Positions 1 through 5,071 of a stretch of DNA of 5,071 nucleotides are shown in pieces. The notes beneath the pieces were generated by a model, which was given only the letters and a program-made list of their open reading frames with translations, ran no database searches and was not told the DNA's origin. The stretch lies in assembly GCA_937138955.1 (NCBI GenBank), contig CAKZPJ010000069.1, positions 1 to 5,071 on the forward strand, given 5' to 3'. The DNA comes from an uncultured Flammeovirgaceae bacterium (lineage in GTDB: Bacteria; Bacteroidota; Bacteroidia; Cytophagales; Cyclobacteriaceae). Positions within the stretch are counted from its first letter, which is position 1; the number at the start of each line of letters is the position of its first letter. The translations under genes were made by a program, and so were the position numbers.

Positions 1-1
1 A

Positions 2-1291
2 GTAAAGTTCTTCCCTTTGTTTCGAGATAAAAATAAGAACCACCACGGATTTTTATTTATACTTCTGACACTAAGTGCCGTAGGCTTCACCCTCTTTATT
101 GGCTTGTACTATCTACTAAAGTCCTGGCTGATAGCTACCCATAATGATTCCCCCCTATTTCAGGACAAGATTTATCTTCTTATCCCTTACACGTTTTTTC
201 AGTTGCTATTTCTCTCGCTAGATGTGTACAACCGGGTGCTTTACAATGCTACTACGGGTACGCTGCTTAGAGAGCTAGGGCTTCGTTTAATTATCTTAGT
301 AGGTATTACTCTGGTTTTTCTTGAGTTTTTTGCTTTTGATATTTTTGTAGACTGGTACATTGGAGCCCAGGGTGTAATCACACTGGCTTTGGCTGCCTTT
401 TTAGTCTGGCGCAAAGAGTTTACTCTTAAGCCTGATTTTAGTCTGATAAATCGTTCGCTGCTGAAGGGTATGGTTAGTTTAAGCTTTTTTAGTTTTTTAA
501 CCGGATTTAGTTCTCTGGCTATTATACGGATTGATAGTATTATGATTGGTAGTTATCTCACCGAAGCTGAGGTAGGCATCTACGCGATGAACATCAATTT
601 CGCCACCCTAGTGATGCTTCCGAGCCGAGCTTTGAGGAACATCGCTCCTACCATGATTGCTGATGCATTCAGTAAGCGGGCGTTTGGTACTATTAGCACG
701 ATCTACGAGAAGAGCACGATCACCCAACTAGCTATCGGGCTCTTTCTCCTGCTTGGCCTGTGGGTCAATACCGAAACTATTTACACGATTCTACCACCAG
801 AGTATCAAGCGGGTGTCTACGTTATTCTCTTTATTGGATTATCGAATGTAGTGAGAATGGCCGGAGGCATGAGCGATGCCATTGTTGGCTATTCGGAGTA
901 CTATAAAATGAATACCGTTTTTAATGCCGGGTGGCTGTTACTTATTGTTCTGACCAATGTGGTTTTGATACCAAAACTAGGAATCTCTGGGGCAGCCTTA
1001 GCCTCTTTTATTTCAGTAGCCGCAATTACAATTACCCGATTTTGGTTTGTCTACCAAAAATTTGGTATGCAGCCCTATCGCAAAAAACACCTATTAGTAA
1101 TACTTTTAGCCTTGGGCACCTACTTCATTATTAGTTTTTTACCTACCTACTCCCCCTTTTGGCTTGACCTTCTGTTACGTAGTGGATTGGTAATTCTGCT
1201 GTTTGGAGTATCGGTTTATTTCTTTCGTATCTCCCCTGAAATCAACGATCTAATTGATGCGACGGGGCAACGCGCTCGATCACTTTTCTGA
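2..1291 (+). CDS. Wzx-like polysaccharide/lipopolysaccharide flippase, 5' end missing
   Basis: This is an inner-membrane exporter of the polysaccharide-synthesis (MOP/MATE-like) superfamily, which moves lipid-linked glycan units from the cytoplasmic to the periplasmic leaflet. The frame is open from base 2 with no stop and ends at TGA 1289-1291, giving 429 visible residues. Full-length relatives are usually about 480-500 residues, so roughly the first 50-70 residues (first helices) lie off the left edge. A TTG at position 17 could be taken as a start, but the residues before it (VKFFP) read straight into the family-typical F-R-D-K segment. The visible protein is almost entirely hydrophobic helices with short charged loops. 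Family-like signatures are DSIMIGSYL followed by EVGIYA (residues 178-194) and IPKLGISGAALAS (323-335), the usual 'GI.GAA.A' helix late in the protein. The gene ends inside the convergent aminotransferase gene. The substrate glycan cannot be read from sequence. Family call is secure; flippase rather than another MOP member is inference. Confidence 0.85.
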   Translation, partial: VKFFPLFRDKNKNHHGFLFILLTLSAVGFTLFIGLYYLLKSWLIATHNDSPLFQDKIYLLIPYTFFQLLFLSLDVYNRVLYNATTGTLLRELGLRLIILVGITLVFLEFFAFDIFVDWYIGAQGVITLALAAFLVWRKEFTLKPDFSLINRSLLKGMVSLSFFSFLTGFSSLAIIRIDSIMIGSYLTEAEVGIYAMNINFATLVMLPSRALRNIAPTMIADAFSKRAFGTISTIYEKSTITQLAIGLFLLLGLWVNTETIYTILPPEYQAGVYVILFIGLSNVVRMAGGMSDAIVGYSEYYKMNTVFNAGWLLLIVLTNVVLIPKLGISGAALASFISVAAITITRFWFVYQKFGMQPYRKKHLLVILLALGTYFIISFLPTYSPFWLDLLLRSGLVILLFGVSVYFFRISPEINDLIDATGQRARSLF

Positions 1292-2363
1292 ATGACTTGG
1301 CTATGTACTCCACTTCTAAATCAGTTAGCTCAGGGTACAGCGGAATAGATAGCAAGCGAGGAGCCTGCCGCTCTGCATTTGCGTAGCCCGTAGAATCTCG
1401 GAACTTCTGAAACAGCGGTTGCTGACATACCGGAATTGGGTAATGAACTTCCGTTTGAATACCGCATTTAGCGAGCTTCTCTTTCACACCATCCCGGTTA
1501 TTGGTCTGAATAACAAACAAATGCCAGACTGATTTATCATTATTAACCGGGAGCTGAATAGGCAAATCTTCCCAAGCTTCAGAATAATAGCGAGCAATCT
1601 GCTGTCTGCGTTGGTTCCACAGGTTTAGATGAGGTAGCTTTAGAGATACTACTTTCGCCTGCAATGCATCCATTCGGCTGTTTCTTCCCATAACCGAGCA
1701 CGTAAACTTCTTAAATTGCCCATAATTCGCAATAGCTCGACATTGTGAAGCTAACTCTTCATCACTAGTTACTATTGCTCCGCCATCACCTAGCACGCTT
1801 AAATTTTTGGTAGGATAGAAGCTAAATATTCCGGCGTGTCCCCAACTTCCCACTTTTTTTCCATCAACCGAAGCACCGTGCGCCTGAGCGCAGTCCTCTA
1901 GCACTTTGATTCTCGACTGATCGGCTAATTTCACCAACCGTTTCATCTCTACTGGGTTACCGTACAAATGAATCGGAATTATAACTTTAGTCTTATGGGT
2001 GATTTTTTTTTCTAATGAGTCTAAGTCAAGATTATAAGTCTCAGGATGGTTATCCACAAAAACAGGGGTAGCACCTATTAAGCATACTACTTGAGCTACT
2101 GAAAGCCATCCATTAGTCGGTACAATGACCTCATCACCAACCCCGACATTCCAAGCTCGAAGAATTACCTCGATAGCATCTGTGCCACTAGCACAACTTA
2201 TTGCGTACCCAACCCCTATGCCTTGGGCAAAACTTGATTCAAAACTACTTACTGCCTCTCCGCCCACTACCTGATTTGAATCTATCAGATGTATCAAACT
2301 ACTTTGGAGTTCAGGAAGAATCGGCTCATACTGCCGCCGCAGATTTACAAATGGAATTTGCAT
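1242..2363 (-). CDS. PLP-dependent nucleotide-sugar aminotransferase (DegT/DnrJ/EryC1/StrS family)
   Basis: This is probably a cytoplasmic enzyme that transfers an amino group, typically from glutamate, to a keto nucleotide sugar, producing an amino-deoxy sugar for surface polysaccharide or glycoconjugate synthesis. The 373-residue length is normal for the family. Visible landmarks are the N-terminal IPFVNLRRQY (3-12), the phosphate-binding SGTDA (59-63), VFVD (101-104), the EDCAQAHGA stretch with the ring-nitrogen aspartate D157 and Q160, the SFYPTKNL motif with the Schiff-base lysine K186, GDGGAIVT (192-199), the NSRMDALQAKV stretch (228-238) and HYPIPVCQQP (307-316). The overall pattern most resembles the FdtB/QdtB group acting on dTDP-3-keto-6-deoxyhexoses, but the substrate is not determined by these motifs. 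The ATG at 2361-2363 is well placed at the family N-terminus; no Shine-Dalgarno sequence precedes it. The last 50 bp overlap the 3' end of the flippase gene on the other strand. An unusual feature is VPTNGW (81-86), where relatives commonly have N-T/S-[FWY]. Confidence 0.93.
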   Translation of the reverse strand: MQIPFVNLRRQYEPILPELQSSLIHLIDSNQVVGGEAVSSFESSFAQGIGVGYAISCASGTDAIEVILRAWNVGVGDEVIVPTNGWLSVAQVVCLIGATPVFVDNHPETYNLDLDSLEKKITHKTKVIIPIHLYGNPVEMKRLVKLADQSRIKVLEDCAQAHGASVDGKKVGSWGHAGIFSFYPTKNLSVLGDGGAIVTSDEELASQCRAIANYGQFKKFTCSVMGRNSRMDALQAKVVSLKLPHLNLWNQRRQQIARYYSEAWEDLPIQLPVNNDKSVWHLFVIQTNNRDGVKEKLAKCGIQTEVHYPIPVCQQPLFQKFRDSTGYANAERQAPRLLSIPLYPELTDLEVEYIAKSFRKVIERVAPSHQLDR

Positions 2364-2376
2364 AGGAAAATGAAGG

Positions 2377-2446
2377 TAAGCCTTTTACTTTGCCAAAAAA
2401 ACTAACAAATTTACGCGAACAATATACAAACTTGTTTAAGCCTTTT
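2377..2446. repeat. Ten-base direct repeat TAAGCCTTTT, two copies 60 bp apart
   Basis: TAAGCCTTTT occurs at 2377-2386 and again at 2437-2446 in the same orientation, inside the divergent intergenic region. The copies flank the candidate -7 element of the aminotransferase gene on both sides. A spaced repeat in this position could be a regulator binding pair, but no regulator is known and chance is possible in sequence of this composition. Confidence 0.35.
2406..2413 (-). promoter_or_regulatory. Candidate Bacteroidota-type -7 element for the aminotransferase gene
   Basis: Read on the minus strand this is TAAATTTG, a perfect match to the TAnnTTTG -7 consensus used by the primary sigma factor of Bacteroidota. 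It lies 42 bp upstream of the aminotransferase ATG and would give a leader of about 35-40 nt. The matching -33 TTG element is not convincing: the nearest TTTG (complement of 2427-2430) leaves only 13 bp, shorter than the usual spacing of about 19. This is a motif match in AT-rich DNA only. Confidence 0.3.
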
Positions 2447-2458
2447 GATTAGCCTGCC

Positions 2459-2474
2459 ACTTAGCATAACTTAG
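2459..2474. repeat. Hexamer ACTTAG repeated one helical turn apart
   Basis: ACTTAG occurs at 2459-2464 and 2469-2474, with starts exactly 10 bp apart, about 105-120 bp upstream of the pfkA ATG. That spacing puts both copies on the same face of the helix, as in a direct-repeat operator or activator site. The motif is short and AT-rich, so the functional reading is weak. Confidence 0.2.
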
Positions 2475-2579
2475 GTCAAGTTTTAAGGAAAGTAATCAAC
2501 CACTAAATTTTCTCTTAGTATTATTTTCTTTCTCCGGCATCTATTCGCTTATTTTGCAAATTAATTTCTAATCGTTTTT

Positions 2580-3551
2580 ATGAAGAAGATCGCAGTACTA
2601 AGTTCAGGAGGCGACTCTCCCGGCATGAACGCCTGCATCCGAGCTGTGATTCGGGGAGCTATCTATCACGGAGTGGAGGCTTACGGCATTAAATACGGCT
2701 ACAATGGGCTAATTGAAGGTGACATTTATAAAATGAAATCCTACTCCGTTAGTAATATTATTCAGCGGGGCGGTACTATTCTGAAATCTGCGCGTAGTGC
2801 TGAATTTCGCACTCCCGAAGGCCGAAAAAAAGCTTTTTATCAATTACAACGACGGGGGATTGAAGGCTTGGTGGTGATAGGTGGCGACGGTACCTTTACC
2901 GGAGCGAATATCTTTTGCCAAGAATATGGAGTACCTGTGGTTGGAGCACCCGGTACTATTGATAATGATCTGTACGGAACCGATTATACGATCGGTTTTG
3001 ATACGGCAGTGAACACTGCGTTGAATGCTATTGATAATATACGAGATACGGCCAATTCGCACGACCGAATTTTCTTCATTGAAGTAATGGGGCGCGACTC
3101 GGGCTATATTGCTATTCAATCGGGTATTGGCGGCGGTGCCGAATTAATTATGGTTCCTGAAACCAGCACCTCTATTGAAGATGTGATTCATACCTTAGGT
3201 CAAGGTCGTAATCACGAAAAGACTTCTTCTATTGTAGTGGTTGCTGAAGGTGATGAAGAGGGCGGAGCTATTGAAGTTGCTGCAAAAGTAAAAGCACGCC
3301 TTGAAGCAAAAGATTTTAAAGTTTCCATTCTAGGTCATATCCAGCGTGGTGGTGCTCCTACTGCTATGGATCGTATTCTAGCCAGCCGTTTAGGTTTGGC
3401 GGCAGTAGAGGGGCTGCTAAACGGAAAGCGTAGTATGATGGCGGGAGTAATTAATAACAGGATTGTTTATACCGATTTTAAGGAGTGTATCAATACTTCT
3501 AAGCCGTTGGAACAAGACATGCTACGGATGGTAAAGATTTTGAGTATATAG
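2580..3551 (+). CDS. pfkA: ATP-dependent 6-phosphofructokinase
   Basis: This cytoplasmic enzyme phosphorylates fructose 6-phosphate to fructose 1,6-bisphosphate with ATP, the committed step of glycolysis, normally as a homotetramer. At 323 residues it is close to the E. coli enzyme (320). Visible motifs are SSGGDSPGMNA (8-18, nucleotide site), R72, GGDGT (101-105) with D103 and G104, PGTIDND (124-130) with the catalytic base D128, R163, MGR (170-172), E223 and LGHIQRGG (251-258) with H253 and R256. G104 and G125 mark the ATP-using type; pyrophosphate-dependent enzymes carry D and K at these places. Several positions matching the E. coli effector pocket differ (S54, N59, H212), while R21, R25, R155, E188 and K214 are kept. 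The ATG at 2580 gives the expected N-terminus; no Shine-Dalgarno sequence precedes it, as is usual in Bacteroidota. A near-match to a -7 box (TTATTTTG, 2549-2556) is too weak to call. It diverges from the aminotransferase and is followed by the LemA-like gene on the same strand. Confidence 0.97.
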   Translation: MKKIAVLSSGGDSPGMNACIRAVIRGAIYHGVEAYGIKYGYNGLIEGDIYKMKSYSVSNIIQRGGTILKSARSAEFRTPEGRKKAFYQLQRRGIEGLVVIGGDGTFTGANIFCQEYGVPVVGAPGTIDNDLYGTDYTIGFDTAVNTALNAIDNIRDTANSHDRIFFIEVMGRDSGYIAIQSGIGGGAELIMVPETSTSIEDVIHTLGQGRNHEKTSSIVVVAEGDEEGGAIEVAAKVKARLEAKDFKVSILGHIQRGGAPTAMDRILASRLGLAAVEGLLNGKRSMMAGVINNRIVYTDFKECINTSKPLEQDMLRMVKILSI

Positions 3552-3647
3552 ATATAGTGTTATAGTGCTTAGTTGTATGGTAAGTTTTGGGTTCAAGATA
3601 CTCACGGACACCATGGCACTAACAAATCAAACACATCAAATAAACCT

Positions 3648-4166
3648 ATGGGATTTCTACCCATCATCGTAGCAGTTGCCGGATTCATTTTTCTTTGGGG
3701 AATAGTCAATTATCATTCGCTCAAAACCCGAAAAAAAGAAGTAGAGGAAGCGGCTAAACTAGTATATCGCTACGCTTCCCTTCGGCAGAATATTATTATT
3801 CAGTTATCGAATATTAAGGGAAATGATGCTTCCCTGAGTACACTGCTTCAGCGAATAGTACAGTCTTTTCACTCGGTAGATAAAAATGCTACTACCGCGA
3901 GCAAGATTGTATCTTCTGGACAGCAGTTATCTGAACAAATAGACAACCTTCCAGATCAATTAGGAAAACACAAAATTTATCAAAGCAGCATTGAACAACT
4001 ACAAAAAGCAGATTTTGCCTACCGTATAGCAGCTAATCGTTATTCACTAAAATTGCAACAGTACCTAAATTTGGTGTCTAAGCCGCCTTCTAAGCTAGTA
4101 GCAAGCTTATTTGGTTTTTCCCGAAAAGATATTCAGCTACCGGAAGAAGCAGTAGTGTCCCCGTGA
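3648..4166 (+). CDS. Divergent LemA-family single-pass membrane protein
   Basis: The predicted protein has 172 residues: an N-terminal transmembrane helix (about 2-23) followed by a basic K-T-R-K-K stretch and a mostly helical domain. By the positive-inside rule that domain would be cytoplasmic, as generally described for LemA proteins, whose cellular role is poorly defined. Similarity to LemA is seen in VEEA (32-35) right after the helix, in the LRQNIIIQLSNIKG stretch (45-58), and most clearly near the end, where a long helix with a YRIAANRYSLKLQQY segment (125-139) leads into PPSKLVASLFGF (146-157), matching the family pattern of a proline, LIA-L-FGF and an acidic tail. The usual tryptophan and LIPNLV core are missing, so it is divergent. 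I chose ATG 3648 because it puts the membrane helix at the very start and follows an A-rich leader; an in-frame TTG at 3573 would add 25 hydrophilic residues. It starts 96 bp after pfkA and may share its transcript. Its last 34 bp overlap the convergent AI-2E gene. Confidence 0.72.
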   Translation: MGFLPIIVAVAGFIFLWGIVNYHSLKTRKKEVEEAAKLVYRYASLRQNIIIQLSNIKGNDASLSTLLQRIVQSFHSVDKNATTASKIVSSGQQLSEQIDNLPDQLGKHKIYQSSIEQLQKADFAYRIAANRYSLKLQQYLNLVSKPPSKLVASLFGFSRKDIQLPEEAVVSP

Positions 4167-5071
4167 GCTTCGTTAGCCAACTTTTCACCGTCTAGCTCAC
4201 CCAGCAGCGATGCATAAGGACTTAAGCCCGATACTTCGTTAAATATTTGCTTTAATACAGCGGTAAAAGGTATAAACAATATCATACCTGGCACTCCCCA
4301 AATTAGATTTCCCACAAAAATAGCCAAGAGCGTAAACATGGGATTGATCTTCACTTTATTACCAACGATACCTGGGGTAATTAGGTAGCTTTCTAATGTT
4401 TGAATCACTGTGAAATACAGTATAACCCATACTGCAGAAAGCGCTGAGTTATGAATGACCATAGCAAACATTGCAGGTATTAGTGAGCCTACTAATGGGC
4501 CAATAAATGGCACTACATTGAGCAAAGCCGAAAATATGCCAAAAAACAGCGCGTTAGGAACGTCCAGTAGCCATAATGCTATACAATTGCAAACGGCCAA
4601 AATAAGTATCACTTGAAAAATACCAATCAAGTAGTCTCTGACAACTTTCTCAATTTTAAGCAACAGGTGACGCATGCTAGTATTGTTATCACGAAACAAG
4701 TGTACCCCAAACTTTCGAATGTCAGCACGATATATTAGAAACAGCACCACAAATACAAACAGAAATAGAATAACTATTAAACTAGTAGCTACCATAGCCA
4801 GCATAGATCCGATAATAGTTTGGGCATCTTCCATGAAGAAAGTGAAAAGCTCACTAAACGACGATAATTGACTTATTTCTGTTTCGCCCAAATATTCTCC
4901 TAAATAGGTTGAGGTATTAACAATTAGCTCGTTCAGATTTTCTTTAAAAGTATCCACACGGTCTGCCAAACTCGAAATTTGAAAGGCAAAAAAAGCTAGA
5001 ATCCCGGCAACAAAAGTCCCCGCTAACAAAGTACTTAGGAAAGCGGCAATATTAGGGTGTATACCGCGTCT
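4133..5071 (-). CDS. AI-2E family membrane transporter, 5' end missing
   Basis: This is a polytopic inner-membrane protein of the AI-2E (autoinducer-2 exporter-like, formerly UPF0118/PerM) family. Members have been linked to signal-molecule export and to Na+/H+ antiport; the substrate here cannot be told from sequence. The frame stays open to the last base of the window, giving 312 visible residues, so about 30-60 N-terminal residues (the first helix region) lie off the right edge. A TTG at 5027-5029 is probably not the start, since coding sequence with a family-like R-x-G-I-x-P-x-x-A pattern continues upstream. Visible order: a helix at about 8-32, a soluble loop at 35-88, a helix at 91-115, then a helical bundle carrying the hallmark NVVPFIGPLVG (185-195), ITPGIVGNKVKINP (231-244) and GVPGMILFIP (259-268). 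A hydrophilic tail of about 35 residues ends the protein. The gene converges on, and overlaps by 34 bp, the LemA-like gene. Confidence 0.9.
   Translation of the reverse strand, partial: RRGIHPNIAAFLSTLLAGTFVAGILAFFAFQISSLADRVDTFKENLNELIVNTSTYLGEYLGETEISQLSSFSELFTFFMEDAQTIIGSMLAMVATSLIVILFLFVFVVLFLIYRADIRKFGVHLFRDNNTSMRHLLLKIEKVVRDYLIGIFQVILILAVCNCIALWLLDVPNALFFGIFSALLNVVPFIGPLVGSLIPAMFAMVIHNSALSAVWVILYFTVIQTLESYLITPGIVGNKVKINPMFTLLAIFVGNLIWGVPGMILFIPFTAVLKQIFNEVSGLSPYASLLGELDGEKLANEAHGDTTASSGS

Noticed and set aside
931..1134. A 67-codon open frame within the flippase gene on the same strand.
   Set aside because: It lies in another frame of a well-supported membrane-protein gene and shows no recognisable domain or start context.
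2549..2556. TTATTTTG as a possible -7 box for pfkA.
   Set aside because: It misses the key A at position 2 of TAnnTTTG, has no TTG about 19 bp upstream and would leave a leader of under 20 nt.
2844..3119. A 91-codon open frame antisense to pfkA.
   Set aside because: It lies wholly inside the conserved core of pfkA, and its product has no recognisable motif; it is a by-product of pfkA codon use.
3552..3580. Short ATAGTG repeat after the pfkA stop, considered as a terminator or regulatory site.
   Set aside because: It forms no stable inverted repeat and no T-run follows, so it is not an intrinsic terminator.
3577..3672. A 31-codon frame starting at an ATG between pfkA and the LemA-like gene.
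   Set aside because: It is short, has no recognisable features and runs into the start of the LemA-like gene in another frame; it could only be a leader peptide, with no support.
4674..4871. A 65-codon open frame antisense to the AI-2E gene.
   Set aside because: Its Asn/Arg/Thr-rich product is what the reverse complement of hydrophobic membrane codons yields; the AI-2E frame explains the region.

Overview
The window looks like ordinary chromosomal DNA from a member of the Bacteroidota, probably a Cytophagales-like lineage. This is inferred from moderate AT-richness, the absence of Shine-Dalgarno sequences at all three visible gene starts, an A/T-rich leader before the LemA-like gene, one TAnnTTTG-type -7 element, and the general look of the proteins. 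Nothing in the sequence fixes a genus.

Layout, left to right. (1) Positions 2-1291, plus strand: the 3' part of a polysaccharide (Wzx-like) flippase gene whose beginning lies off the left edge. (2) Positions 1242-2363, minus strand: a complete PLP-dependent DegT/DnrJ/EryC1/StrS sugar aminotransferase, convergent with the flippase and overlapping its 3' end by 50 bp. (3) Positions 2364-2579: a 216-bp divergent intergenic region with a candidate promoter element for the aminotransferase and two sets of short direct repeats. (4) Positions 2580-3551, plus strand: a complete ATP-dependent 6-phosphofructokinase (pfkA). (5) Positions 3648-4166, plus strand: a small single-pass membrane protein that reads as a divergent LemA-family protein, 96 bp after pfkA and possibly co-transcribed. 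(6) Positions 4133-5071, minus strand: an AI-2E-family polytopic membrane protein whose start lies off the right edge, convergent with the LemA-like gene and overlapping it by 34 bp.

Functionally, the left half looks like the edge of a surface-polysaccharide locus: an aminotransferase that makes an amino-deoxy nucleotide sugar, and a flippase that moves lipid-linked glycan across the inner membrane. They lie on opposite strands, so they are neighbours and not an operon. The right half is housekeeping: committed-step glycolysis plus two membrane proteins. I found no RNA gene, mobile element, CRISPR array or convincing terminator. No new multi-gene system is apparent. The points most worth checking are the altered effector-site residues in the phosphofructokinase, the divergent LemA-like protein and the two overlapping convergent gene ends.
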